Positions 12,501-23,820 of a DNA stretch of 64,000 nucleotides are shown piece after piece. The stretch comes from Gordionus sp. m RMFG-2023. Lineage: Eukaryota > Nematomorpha > Gordioida > Chordodea > Parachordodidae. Numbering within the stretch: position 1 is the first letter of the stretch; each line of letters begins with the position of its first letter. Where the stretch lies: assembly GCF_954871325.1 (NCBI RefSeq), contig NC_088775.1, positions 17,647,561 through 17,711,560 on the forward strand. The letters are read 5' to 3'. Below the pieces are notes generated by a model. That model saw only the letters and a list, made by a program, of their open reading frames with translations. It was not told the DNA's origin and did no database searches. The translations under genes were made by a program, and so were the position numbers.

Positions 12501-15467
12501 ATATGAAATTGAATTACTCGTCCTCTAATTTTTAATATAAGTATACAATTTTAGAAAAGAGACTATTATTGAAATATTCGTCCTCTATGCATAAAATTGA
12601 GCAAAACATTAACAATAAATTATTATAAGTTGATTTGGGTTGGTGCTTGGGTCTATGGATTTTGTCGACCAGGTCGACCAATTTGGTTGCTTTGGTTTTG
12701 GTCCATTTTTTCGACCAAAAACCCAACCAAAAATCATGCTAATTCGACCCAACCAAGCAATTTAACAACACTAATGGATATTATTATTTTATCCTCATCA
12801 GCTGATTCTGAAAATCCAAAATCAGATGAATTATCATTACCATGGCCAAATATGATAAATGTTTTATAGTAGAACTAATTCAATGCTTACCAAGTCTAAA
12901 ATATGCCCAAAAAGTATTATATCAGTGTCAAAATCTTCAAGTTTCAATTTAAAACGATATTTGATTGTAATAATTATTTTATATAATATAACTATGTAAA
13001 ATTATTAAATTTGAAGAAAAAATGCATTTGGGATATTTAACCCCAACAATAACGATAGTTATTTTAAAATTAAAAAAAATTTAGTGGCCTCAAATATGGT
13101 CAACCATTGATAGACGCAGTATTAAATGGGATTAATAAAAGGTATTAAACCTATCACTCTCAATTAATTACATATATTTTATTTTTAAAAGATTTGAACA
13201 TATATATGAAGATCAATATGTTCTTTCTGCAATTATACATCCAGTATTCAAGCTTCAATGGCCATGGATAAAACTTCCACAGAACGAACCTATTAAAAAT
13301 AAACTTATATCGTTATTGAAAATTTTGAAAACCTAGAATTGATAATACAAGAACTGTTGATTTCGAGATATCCTTTTTTTTTGTCGAGCGAGTAGAGAAT
13401 GGATTAGAGGAGGATAACTTATCTCAATTTTTTGAAGCAAAGGACAAACCAATAAATGTTTTTAATAAATTACCCACTTTTTATTAAGTATAATACCGCA
13501 ATCCCCTAATCTGCCCATGTAGAGAGCTTTTATTATAGCTAATGCCATATTGCCAAGTGTTCCTGTCTATCAGATGAAAATTTTGGAAAACAATTGTTAT
13601 TAAAATTTAATATTGAATTTATAATTATATTATCAATATAAAACTATATTATTTTTTAACATGGCTAATTGTGTTAAAAAATATAAGACATTTATTTATA
13701 TTAAATTAAATTTAAAAAAAAATTTAGCATAAAATTTTGAACGGTTCATGAACATGAACGCGTTGCTTTTTTTTGAAAGTGAACTTGTCATTGAACGCGA
13801 ATGCGTTCGATTTTTTAGAAATGTTTACAGCAATAATATAATTATACAAAAAAAGGATTCTGATTTAATAAATCGAATTTATTTTAACAAAATTTTATAA
13901 ACTAACTGGCAGATCGAGACCTGCAAGAAACAATTTTTTTTTCGATGTGGCCGAACCTCTAGGAAAAAATTAATTTTCCCAACCAAAATTTTTTTTTATG
14001 ATTTAAGTACTATAAAAATTCATATAAAAGTAACCTCATTTTCTAGATTTTAAAATTACAATACCCAACAAGTTTATATTTAGATAATATTATATCCATT
14101 TAAATTTTTTTTGGTTTCAAAAATATCAGTCAGAAACTAACGGGTTTTCTCATTTTCATCTTTACGTTTGCGTTGCTTTCTTGAACGATTGGTCCGACCG
14201 TATACTAAGGGAAAAAGATTTTCAGGTAAACATTATTTATTTTTTATTAACATAATATTCGAAATTACAATTTTTTAATTGTTGCGATTTGTTATTTGCG
14301 TTGAAATGTCAATTATTGTAATTTAACATGTTACATATCAACAAAAAAAACAAGGAATAATTACCATTCAGCGAAAGTAAAATATTTTATAAACTTTGAT
14401 CACAAATTTGGTCTTCTTATTATTAGGTAAGTTTCATAGATCCTTGGTTCAGCACAAATTATACAACTTTAAATCATTTTATAGTACGTATATTTTTTTA
14501 ATTTTGAAAGACCGGATTTTGCAGCTAATAGAGATTAATCTACCTTGGCTTTTAGACATTTTCGCCCATAATTTTATTTTTTAAAATTTATATAAAGAAG
14601 TGCTAATTAAAAAGTTATATACAAGAATTGTCTGAAATTCACAAAATATATTACTTCTATACATGCTGGGATCACGGTATCTGTATAACCAGGTCTTTAA
14701 AATTTTTTTAAAAAAACACGCATTATAAAATATTTAAATTTAAAAGATTTGCTAAACCCTCATTAATAATTAATCGGTGTTTTTTGAAATAAAAGCTCTA
14801 AAGAGTATAATGTAAATCCTGACTCTTCCGGGTGTTGATTAATGGCTATTTTAAATATAATTCTTGTCCACGACTGGGAGATTCAAATTACTATAATTGA
14901 TGGACTTTTTAGAAAAATTACGCCTATCATTTCACGTTTTAATTTTTAACCCTTTTTTAAAATGTATATTACTAACATATCTCTCTAATCTTACTCTAAC
15001 CTCGTCGGTAAGTTTGATTTAAAAAATACATCTCCCGCCGGAGATGGAGTCTCGGTCAATCATAGCTGCCATTCAGAAATTAATGTTTTTTTGTATATAA
15101 CTAGAAATCACCATGATATACATAAAATAATGTATTTTATATTAAACATCGTTTAGTCATGGCATAATTCTGTTATGTAATTGAATGAATTGAATTTTAT
15201 TAATTTTTGTTATATTTTATAAATATAAATGAGTAAATTATATCTAAATAAACGATTTAAATTTTTTTTAAGGGCATAATGCTATTGGTTCAAAATCTTC
15301 CCACCAAAAATTGGAGCGAAAAGGAAATAGGCATGATTCTAGCCGAAGCTTACAAGCTTAAATATATTTTCGCCGATTCCCCTAGGCATCTATTCCCCAC
15401 TCAACCTATCAATCATGAGTATTATAACAAAGAAGACAAGGATAAAAATTCTGACGCTATATGCTAA
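3597..15467 (+). CDS. TBC1D22: TBC1 domain family member 22-like Rab GTPase-activating protein (3' part, 7 exons)
   Basis: Exons read at 3597-3725, 4597-4662, 6124-6244, 6465-6647, 8481-8608, 14130-14225 and 15273-15467. All have AG/GT borders and consistent phases, giving 305 codons and a TAA stop at 15465-15467. The product is most of the TBC domain of a Rab-GAP that speeds GTP hydrolysis by Rab proteins at Golgi/endosomal membranes. Visible blocks are RKRKEYFAF, IHIDIPRMNPL (the IxxDxxR catalytic arginine), HPASGYVQGINDLVTPFF (the YxQ catalytic glutamine), LLDGIQDNYTFAQPGIQ, EYLQFAFRWMNNLLMRE, LWDTY, GFSHFHLYVCVAFL, QNLPTKNWSEKEIG and LAEAYKLKY. Both catalytic fingers are present. The N-terminal third is outside the window. 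The 6244/6465 junction is the least certain. The 5.5-kb intron before exon 6 is filled by a hAT element, and smaller MITEs sit in the other introns. Confidence 0.93.
4908..5063. repeat. small palindromic MITE
   Basis: Left arm ATGTTGTTCAATGGCTCC..TTTAGCC and right arm GGGGCTTTTAGCATCACTA are inverted around AATCTTAAGC. The same layout (short TTGCTAAAAGCC-type ends plus AAGATTTTAGCC inner arms) is seen at 5841-5983 and 7507-7722. No coding sequence. Confidence 0.45.
5157..5309. repeat. 153-bp MITE with 8-bp TSD (TTCTAAATCGC family)
   Basis: The ends TTCTAAATCGCTAAAAATTG and TTTTTGTTTTAGCGATTTAG are inverted. The flanks repeat CTTAGAAA at 5149-5156 and 5310-5317. Longer relatives form part of the inverted repeats at 26133-26325 (reverse) and 30617-30825. 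An 8-bp duplication suits hAT-type mobilisation. Confidence 0.7.
5841..5983. repeat. small MITE ending TTTTTAACAACACTA
   Basis: The left end TATTATTGTCAAAAAGCCTC and right end (reverse complement TAGTGTTGTTAAAAACCTTG) are inverted imperfectly, with AATCAAGATTTTCAGCC inside. It is in the intron before the TBC1D22 exon at 6124. No target-site duplication could be matched, so it is probably old. Confidence 0.5.
7277..7455. repeat. palindromic MITE (TTTGAAACGTCGTTTAAT family)
   Basis: Arms of about 55 bp are inverted: TTTTGAAACGTCGTTTAATA..CGCCATTTTGG at the left and CCAAAATGGTGTGCC..GACGCTTCAAAA at the right. Related decayed copies or halves are near 4340-4480 and 15985-16160. Intronic in TBC1D22. 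Confidence 0.6.
7507..7722. repeat. palindromic MITE with AATATTATTTTGGC arms
   Basis: The left arm (GCGTTGCTAAAAAGCC, then AAGATTTTAGCCAAAATAAT) is mirrored by ATTATTTTGGCTAAAATTCT and CGACCCACATCAGC at the right. Intronic in TBC1D22. No target-site duplication could be fixed. Confidence 0.55.
10355..10720 (+). mobile_element. hAT-like terminus related to the one at 1-646
   Basis: It begins CAGAGTTGGCAAGTCGGTCA and continues with GTCAATTGAC and GTATTTGACC motifs, then AAAATATTTTAAGTGATAAA and CCACCATGCCCATTAAG, which parallel the 1-646 copy in reverse. The opposite terminus was not found, so it may be a fragment. Confidence 0.5.
11345..11720. repeat. dispersed repeat shared with 31400-31620
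   Basis: CCCTCTCCCTCCCTCCCTC and the flanking AAGTCAAAATTAAATATAAA are repeated in reverse orientation near 31510-31560, together with the AACAAGGATATAAAT segment. It is low-complexity and noncoding. Confidence 0.5.
12774..13617 (+). pseudogene. degraded hAT transposase gene of the 8823-13835 element
   Basis: The N-terminal piece reads MDIIILSSSADSENPKSDEL from 12775. Further on come KYGQPLIDAVLNGINK (about 13095-13140), YEDQYVLSAIIHPVFKLQW (about 13206-13260) with LPQNEPIKNKL, then SAHVERAF at about 13515-13545. The last is the start of the hAT C-terminal dimerisation block. The order matches the better-kept copy at 53203-53629 (YEDSNILAAMIHPKFKLNW, SAPVERLFSKAKH). The catalytic core between the first two pieces is missing or unrecognisable and stops interrupt the frame, so it cannot make an active enzyme. 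Confidence 0.75.
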
Positions 15468-17257
15468 TGATAATATAAATAAACAGAAATACTTGTAGAA
15501 TATAATATAACGGTTGAAGAATAAACAAATAATTTTATTTATTTTAAAAAAAAACAGATGTCCCATCCTTCTTCTTTTTAAATATATATTTAATATTTTT
15601 ACGTATATTTTTAAATATAAACGAAAGGTCTGCACTAATTTATTATGAAACTTATTATATATATTAAATTGTACATTGAAAATTATAAAAAAATAAAATG
15701 TAAATCGGATATCATATCATTGAAAGTCTACGTGTTATAAAAAAATCGAACAGAAATAGATTTTTATGTATAACTGATTGGAATAGCATCATTTGGAGGG
15801 AAGGACAAGGTGGACAGGAGGTTCAAACGTCTTATAGACTTTGGAGACTTTTAAAATATTTTAAATTTAGTTAAAAATTTCCCTTTTTCGTTATCTTATT
15901 TTGCAAATTTTTAAAAAACTGAGTCGATCCGAAAGTTGAAAAGCCCTCAATGACTTATAATACTTAGCTGGATTAATGATTCATTCATTGAAATACATTT
16001 TTAAACGCCATTGAACATAAATCAGCTCGTCCCAAGCCATGATTATTTTCCATATATATATATAACTTTTTACATGAATGAAATTCTTAATTTTTTAAAA
16101 AGTTTAATGTAATTAATTTATATGGGTATCCTATGGCGGGTCATCAGATGATTACTATTGATACCCACTTAAATGAAGGAATCCGTTCTGTATAGTATTT
16201 GTCAATTTGTTAGATATTGTTTGTCGATGTTAGCCATACACGGTCATTATCAAATGCAGGTAAATTGATCTCTTAACCTCAAATTTATGGCAACTTACTC
16301 AATTTATACACCCAGTCAAAGTTTTAATCCGTTGACTGAACTGGAGACCATACTCCTGCCTTCGGCTGCATTTAGTAAAATTTATCATATAAAAGAAATT
16401 AGGTATTTTTCTTTCTATCTAAATGAGCTTATATACGATTTGAGGATATTAGTTTACTGTATTAATATTCTTCTATATTTTTTTAGCTCAGAATCTTTGA
16501 GCATTATTTTACGTATCCTATTATTTTTTCCCTTCAAATTTATCAATATATCGAAAATTTTATAATAATCTTCTATTCGTATTTTGGCTTTATAGCAGGA
16601 AGGTTCTTTGTATACCCAGTGAAAGAATTTTTTTTTATTGCAGGATTAATACTAAATGCAAAAAGGACTTATTTATGTCCTATGAATCTTGATAAAATAC
16701 TATTTATTCATGACAATTATAATTTTACTAAATCTGATTTATACCTATTATATATTTTGCTCATTCCATATTTGTATTTTCTTTGTTTTAATAAAAATCA
16801 ATGAAATATTACTAAATGCGACTGAGTAAAAATGCAATTCCTTACTCTTTTTCTGAGAATGAGAAAATACATTCATTTAAATAGGAGTGAGAGAGGAAAT
16901 ATATGAAATGAATTAAACTATGTTAACAATGTGTTAGAACTAAGAGTGCACAAATAAATTATAGAAAATGTAATACATTGAATTATAAATTGAATCCACT
17001 TAAAAAATTTTGAAATAAATAGCGCGCCTCGCCGCCGATAATTTATTAGGCAGCGGCTAAATCGGCGCGCCGTCGAACAATTTTTTAAAAGACCTCCTCG
17101 GTCAATTGAGGCTTCGGCGCAAGGCCTAGTTATATTTAGTATATTAATTTAATAATATAATAAAAATGACATATAAAACAAGTTCGAAAATTTAAATAAT
17201 ATGTATATACTATCAATACATATGACTTAGTATTTATTACATTCTTTTATCCTAAAT
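15468..17257. other. intergenic region downstream of TBC1D22
   Basis: No exon of a known gene was recognised. It holds a decayed palindromic repeat around 15985-16160 related to 7277-7455, short ATATAT runs and one GC-rich patch (17021-17130). Confidence 0.5.
17021..17130. other. GC-rich palindromic patch in AT-rich DNA
   Basis: GCGCGCCTCGCCGCCGAT is mirrored in part by ATCGGCGCGCCGTCG 45 bp away, followed by CGGTCAATTGAGGCTTCGGC. It has no open frame. It could be a fragment of a transposon end, but nothing else in the window matches it. Confidence 0.35.
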
Positions 17258-18048
17258 CAGGGATCCTAACCGAAACCAATATCGTTTAAGATTCGGATAA
17301 TAATAACGGTTCAGGTTCGGTTCGTAAAAAATACAAATATCGGTTCTGTTCGAATCTCTAAAAACCTGTTTGAACACTTTTATATTCAAACCTACATTTG
17401 AATTATGTATAGGGTAGTTTTTATTTATTTCGTAATTAAATAAAAAACACATATAAAACCCTCATTTTTATTAATTGCACATTATAAAATAGTATTTAAT
17501 TTATAAATATAACAAATAAATATCAATGATTACTGTTAATATAAACAATTACTTGAAATTTTTTTATTAAGCCGCACACTTAATATATTTTCAAAATTCG
17601 TCTCGCTTAAATTAAGGAGATAATATAAATTTAATTGTTGAAAAACATCTTTCCACACTAACTTGGGTAGCCGGCACTACTAGTATTATATGAGATTTGA
17701 TGTGTCATATAATACTATATGTAAATATTTATATATTGGATTTAATTTTTCTCTAGGCATTATAGTTTATAAGCTTAAAATATTTATAAAATGGCAATAT
17801 ACTAAAGTTTATAAAAATTCTGACTGACACTTATCAATCAAATGTGATTGATAATAATCTTTAAAACAATTCGAATATAATTAAAATTTTTCCAATACAC
17901 TAGTAATAACTTAAACATATTTTATACATAAAATTATGAGATTTGAACCGGTTCAGAGGCATTTTAGAGGTTCAGGTTCGGCTTAGCGGTTTAGGTTTGA
18001 TAAAAAATACCGGTTTTTAGCGGTTTAATGGTTCGGTTTGGATCCCTG
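17258..18048 (-). mobile_element. 791-bp hAT element with near-perfect TSD
   Basis: The ends CAGGGATCCTAACCGAA and the mirrored TTCGGTTTGGATCCCTG are inverted. The flanks are TCCTAAAT (17250-17257) and TCTTAAAT (18049-18056), 7 of 8 matching. The minus strand at about 17580-17700 carries VPATQVSVERCFSTIKFIL, then a stop, then FKRDEF: the hAT C-terminal dimerisation block. It is an internally deleted hAT relic. Confidence 0.82.
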
Positions 18049-18056
18049 TCTTAAAT

Positions 18057-18780
18057 AAAATCTATACAGCAATAAATATATGATTGATTTTTATACAATA
18101 AATTATAGTTTTTGCCGTTTATACCTAATATAATATGATTCAAAATCAAACCCTTTATGCCATATATCAGCAAAATCTCTAATTTTAAAAATCGACCCGA
18201 ATTGGGCTTTTTAACAATCTTACTCTCATGAATATTAAATAGCAATTTTAATATCACCTTTTAATTTTTTTATTAATATAAAAAAAAAATATTCGACAAA
18301 AAATGTTGTGAATGAATGTCCCGAAAAAGTAAAATATATCTTTTTCTTTCATATAAGTTTAAACAAAACATTTTCCCATTTATAACAAAACCAATTATAA
18401 TAAATATCGCTAGATTTTTAATCATTTTTACAATTGAGATAAATGATAACTTAGCTATTCGATTTTGACTCATCCTGTTCCTATAATAAGTTTCTTTTTA
18501 AAAAAAATAAAAATCGGAGCCTTACATTCCGGGTTTTTTTGCATAATTTAAAAAATTATATAAAATTTGTAATTAATTAGGTATATAAAAGTTTTAAAAA
18601 TTCAAATATTATATTTTTATATCTTTTTAACACATCTCATAACATTTCATAAAAAATAGGATATAAGTTTCATCTTAATTATCTAATACATTTTTTAACG
18701 TTCAGAATTCACTATCGATTAGGTTACTCATTATCATTTTTAAAATATGACAAGAACACATAATAAAATATTGGAAAATA
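18057..18780. other. AT-rich region without a recognised gene
   Basis: Around 18180-18225 there is half of a MITE-like sequence (ATCGACCCGAATTGGGCTTT then TTAACAATCTTA). Otherwise nothing is recognised. Confidence 0.4.
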
Positions 18781-21010
18781 CAAGCAGTGGAAAAAGTGGC
18801 AAAGCTAGCAAGATTATGGAAAAGACTACGTTCAGGCCTCAAAGAGCCGAAATGTAAAGCTAACGATAGGGACAGACAGGCCCTTTTTAGGGCCACATAT
18901 GGAAAATGAAGACAACCATATCCCGGCTAAAGGACCACCGACCCGGAAGGGCAGAAAAGTGCAATTTCCAGATTGGCTCAAAAATATCAATAAATATTTA
19001 AAGGAATTGAGGCGCCATCTTTTCTCGCCAGACCACCAGGATACAGGGGCATCAGAAGAAAGGCAGACAACCGTCTCCGCCACCTAGTATCGTCGATGCC
19101 AGTCAACTACAGGAATCTTCCTCCGATGTGGTGTCCCTGTTATCGGAAGATTCTGGTATTCAAGAATGGAGAATTGATAACCCTTCAACTGCGTCTTGGA
19201 TTTCTTCACATTCTAATGAATTGGAAGATGCGGAATCTATCATCAGCTCTCTTGAAAGCGTGCTTTCCGGGGGAATGAAGATTTTTGTGCGCCCCAAGCA
19301 GGATCTGTGGACATCCCAGCAATTAACGACATCTTTAACGGTATCGCCAATACTAGGACCCGCGTCTTCCCAGCAGATTTCGGCTTCAACGAAGGAACTA
19401 CCCTGAATATCGCTGAGGCTAAGCTCACAGTAGGACCTTTGATGTCAAACTTTACCAAGGCTGTGGCTAGGAGGGGTTTCAGGCCCAGACTAGACCACCT
19501 ACGAATAAGAGCCAATGAAGGAAGGTACTTCCGTCCAGCCCATAGAAGGGAACAAGACGAAAGTTTCGAACAAATTATCCAGCAAGTAATTGAAGATGCA
19601 GAGCACGACCAAATATGCTCTCCTATGTATACAATTCCCATATCCGATGCCTCTCCACGCGTCATCAGTGACTTCTCCCAAATCTCCAAAAACTTCTTAC
19701 ATTATCCTTTCCCCCTAAAATCTATACCACTGATGTCTACCAACTTGGAGAAAGCCAAATTCGCTTGTAAAATTCATATTAAATCCGCCTTTTTCTCTAT
19801 CCCTTTGTCCTTGCAAGTTAGGAAATTCTTTGGTTTCAAATTATAAGGCCGCAAATACAGATACAAGGTATTACACATGGGAGCATCCTTTAGCCCCCTG
19901 TCTCCAAAGTATAATATTGGATGTATGCGCCAAAACAGTCCGTAAAGCTTCAAATAATGTCTACCTTGACGATATTCTCATATATGGAGATGGCGAATTT
20001 GACGTTAAATGGTCAACGATCGTTAAGATGTACTCTAGAAGGATGGGGTCTCACCATAGCTATTAACAAGTCGGTTATCGACTCCACCCCCAAAATAACT
20101 TACCTTGGGGTCCCCATCGATTTTCAAGCAAAAACCGTCTCTGCTGACACCAATACAAGGCGAAGATTAGCCAGATGCCTAGAAATCTTCCGGCGCCACT
20201 CCTATCAACATCTCCAGATAGAAAGGATATTAGCTGCTCGCGTACTAGGAGTAGTTAACCACTTTTCCTATATTATCACAGGTATGTCCCGATTATTCTC
20301 ACCTTATTATACTACGATGCACAACTCTTCCCTCGCTCCAGTAGTAGACACATATCTAGCTTTCAAGAAGGTCCAGATTATTATCGATGCCCTAGAAAAA
20401 CCCCTCAGTCTTCGATATCATGTCAGCAATCCGGTCTATGTCGACGAGATTCATTTATTGGAATTTCATTCTGGGGTTTTGATAACATGTCAGTTACTTT
20501 CCAAGAAGCCGCACTCCTCTTTGGTATTCCTATGCACGCTATAACGCATATCAACGCCAGGGAAATACTCGCAGTAGGTGTATGATCACTATTCGCCATG
20601 GACAGATATGGAATCCCACCTATGATATTTAAAGATTCTACAGTAGCTTATTACGTATATAGGAAAGGAGGATCTAGATCGCCCTCCATCGAAATCGTCA
20701 TTACCCAAATCTTGGTCAAGCTCGGTCTCCCTACCTTCACTGCAGTTGCCCAAAATATTCAATGGACTCCGACAGAAAAAACCCGGCAGACGAACCCTCC
20801 AGGGTCTGGATCGGTGAAAGAGACCAGATGGATCTCTTCACTGGACCTGCTATCGATGAAGATGCTGTTAACACCGCTATGGAACAGGTAGAACAACAAA
20901 CCTCGTTATTTGAATATGAAACAATTCAAACACCCTCTCTTATCTCAGGTCTCTCCGAACCGTCTACAACCACCGCTATTATGGATCCATCAACAGAAGA
21001 TCTAATCTAA
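18780..21010 (+). mobile_element. fossil DIRS-like (tyrosine-recombinase type) retroelement: gag-like, RT and RNase H region
   Basis: This is an island of higher GC than its surroundings. From left to right there is a basic gag-like stretch, a reverse transcriptase region and a region resembling the RNase H part of DIRS-type elements. The relation of the RT to DIRS/Ngaro elements is judged by eye. The element is broken, with several breaks in its coding frames. No recombinase gene and no terminal repeats were recognised, so only a part is present. The moderate number of breaks suggests middle age. An LTR-type relative cannot be excluded. Confidence 0.65.
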
Positions 21011-22042
21011 TAATTCGAACATTAAAACAACCATTCAATTAGAACGAATCATCCCCACGATATTATTTTATATATATATCGCGTTTTAACACTATTACTT
21101 CATTGTTGTTTTCTTTTTGATTTATTTTCTGATATATATTTGATCCACCATTTTTATATATTGTGATCTATTACACTCTTATCCCTAAAATTCGAATTAT
21201 TGAATAAAGCATCCAGGTACAAAAGCCATAAAGGCCAATATACCTGGGCCGAGGGTATATAATTTTGGAATTGCAAATCCCTAGGTGCAAATGCTTAGGT
21301 AAAATTTTTTAATTGAAATGAGATTCATTTTCCTATGATATAAATAACTGAAAAAAAATTAAATTATTTTATATATTCAATAATAAAGGAATATACATTT
21401 ATAGTTTTATCTCATAATAAATAGTTTAAATCATATAATATAATTATATTAAAAATAATTATAATTACATTTTAAATTTTAATAATATTAAATCCGCAAG
21501 TTGGTATATTATTATTTTATGAAAATAATCTTATAAAATTATTTTTTGTTTTAACATATTTAAAAATTATATTATATTATTACTTAAGGTGTTTGAATTT
21601 GAATATTTTGATATAAACTCTATTAATTGAAGTGAGATTAATTTACTTATGATATAAATAACTTATAAAAATTAAATTATTTTAGAAATATTATATAATA
21701 AAGGAATATACATTAATATAGATAAACATTATATGATGACTTAAAAATCAAAATATTGTTCATATCATAAATAAAATTTATCTTTGCGATTGACATAATT
21801 TTTTTTTTGTTAAATTAAATTTTGATGTAATTTAAGTAGAGATAATGTAATAGATTTTCTAACGTCCTACTTCTGAGATAATGTTCAATTCTCCGTAATG
21901 AGGAAATGTCCTCTAATTTGTGCATGTACTAATTTGTATTGTTGCCAACATATACAGTAATTTTAATATATTTGGGAAAAACTTTAATGTACTAAGATTT
22001 AAATTCTTAAATTGTTTGATCTTCAGATACATTTATATCCTC
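21011..22042. other. AT-rich spacer
   Basis: No gene was recognised. A short inverted pair, CAGGTACAAAAGCC and TATACCTGGG, lies at 21213-21250. Two AT-rich stretches (about 21310-21420 and 21620-21720) resemble each other (ATAAAGGAATATACATTTATAG and its like). Confidence 0.4.
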
Positions 22043-23180
22043 GGTTCCACCTCTAAATAGCGAGCAGCAAAATAGCGAGATATTAAATGAATGAAAACCA
22101 TAAAAATACTAAAATATAATATTTAAAAAAAATGTTAATTATTTTAAAAATTATAAATATATAAATCATTTTAAAAATTATAGATATATAAATCATTTTA
22201 TTACATAATTATAATATATTAATACTGTTGTAAAAATTATTTTATTATTATTTTATTATAAAACTATTATTATAAATGTATATAACACATAATTTTTATC
22301 TTATAATATTATATTATTATTATATAAAATGTATCAATATATAAATTGGTTTAAATTATAAATGAGCACATATATCTATTATTAATAATAACTATAAGTT
22401 TTCAATATTAAAATTTTGGAGGTAGGCATTAATTTTTGGGGATAAGTATTTATTTTTGAATGGTAATCTTTACTTGTATTATGATGTTTTTAAATCCAAT
22501 AATTGATAAACCAAATATACCTCTTTAAAAATTAATCATCTTATATTTTTTACAATATTTTAGATCGTTTTTTATAGAAATGAAAATGCGTTATAACACT
22601 TAATATAAAAATAAAGTGATTATCAACCAAATGATAAAATGATTGCACTATTAAAATTTATATTTATTTCCTATTTTTAGAAAAAGGATAGTAACATATT
22701 AATTATAACCTACAAATTTCAAAATCCTTATCTCCTAAGGCTTAAAATATTGTTAATAGAAAGTTATAAGGTTGTATATGGTGGCTTACTGTAATATTCT
22801 TTTTATTAATATCACTAATGCATTGTGGATTGGCAAATATCGCAACCGAAGGGCGATATATTTTAGGGGGTAGGGGTAGATTTTGGAAAGGGGTTTGCAT
22901 CCATCAAATTTTCTACCATGTAGATGTTGGTTATTGTTATTATATTATAAACATTTATATTACAATTTTACGATCTTCAACTCTAAAATAAAAAAACACA
23001 ACATTTACTTCAACAGTACTACATAATATCATTAATTTACTTTCGCCCAGAAATTTTTCAGAGACATAGATTGCCACAATATCACTGAAACAAAAAAAAG
23101 GATAAATTTTTACAGCAATATATTTTTTCCTATTTTATCTAAAAATTAATAAATAATTTCCAAATATATTTATCCTACCC

Positions 23181-23820
23181 CAGTGTCTACATGAGCGGGA
23201 GGGGTAGGAACAGTTTGCATCCTATTTTTTTGAGGGGGTAAGCTGCTCTTATGGGGGTAGGATAAATTTTTTTTGGGGGGGGGGGGGTTATCTATTAAAT
23301 TTTGAGATGAAATAGGACAAAATTTATTGCTGTAAAAATTAATACTTTTATTATAGTATTATTATAATACAATTCATCGACCAAATCTATATATTGCAAA
23401 CAATCAGACACATTGTTTCCCAAATAAACTAGGTTTAGGTATTTTAGAAAGCTCATAATGCCATAATAATTAATTCATTGTAAATAATGGAGGTTTTAAT
23501 TGAATTTATCTAAAAAATAAATTCTTTATATTCACAAAATATCGATAGTTGGTAGTAGAGATAAATTATTTAAGTTATCCTTTATAAATTCTTTGAAAAG
23601 AGTATCAATAAATAAATAAGTGAAAATAATGATAAAAAGACACCGCCGCCGAAGGTGACGATTTTTTTAGGGGAGGTAGGCAAAGGTTTTTGAAGGGGGT
23701 TTGCATCCAGTGAAAATCCTGTCATGTATACGCTGTCCTACCCCCAGGCGCCTACCCCTTACCCTGCTCAAAATATTGGATGTGAACTGTTACTACCCCT
23801 CCCCATTCACGTAGACGCTG
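23181..23820. repeat. CAGCGTCTACATGAG-family nonautonomous element, copy 1
   Basis: It starts CAGTGTCTACATGAGCGGGA and ends TTCACGTAGACGCTG, which are inverted. It contains GGGGTAGG motifs, a poly-G run and an AT-rich core. It is the uninterrupted counterpart of 50460-54962, so it shows the empty sites for two insertions there (ATAGTTGG at 23545-23552 and AATCCTGT at 23715-23722). The right part has an extra GTATACGCTGTCC end, so it may be a compound of two copies. No coding sequence. Confidence 0.65.

Larger units (their letters stand above)
9151..12773. mobile_element. 3.6-kb element with ~900-bp inverted arms and perfect 8-bp TSD
   Basis: The ends are TAGTGTGGTTAATTAGCTGG and a mirrored TTTAACAACACTA. 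ATGGATAT is duplicated at 9143-9150 and 12774-12781. The left arm (9151-about 10040) and right arm (about 11870-12773) are long reverse complements. Each arm contains the same remnant of a hAT transposase C-terminus: the right arm on the minus strand shows ISIERFLSAL followed by KFDKYTLDDILIIKLN. The 1.8-kb centre holds a piece of another hAT family (10355 onward) and a repeat shared with 31400-31620. It inserted at or near the start codon region of the host hAT's transposase. Confidence 0.88.
8823..13835 (+). mobile_element. 5-kb hAT element with perfect 8-bp TSD inside a TBC1D22 intron
   Basis: Termini are TAGTGTTGTAAACGAACGCG at the left and a mirrored GTTTACAGCAATA at the right. The flanks repeat ATATAATT exactly at 8815-8822 and 13836-13843. 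Subterminal GAACGCGTT motifs occur at both ends. It carries a degraded hAT transposase gene on the + strand (12774-13617) and is itself interrupted by the element at 9151-12773; without that insert it is about 1.39 kb. It lies between the TBC1D22 exons at 8481 and 14130. Confidence 0.88.

Noticed and set aside
12597-12869. Open frame on + strand across the right end of the 9151-12773 element
   Set aside because: It runs through the inverted terminus and the duplication into the outer hAT; only its last part (MDIIILSSS) is transposase-like.
19243-19689. 148-codon minus-strand frame
   Set aside because: It is antisense to the retroelement fossil.
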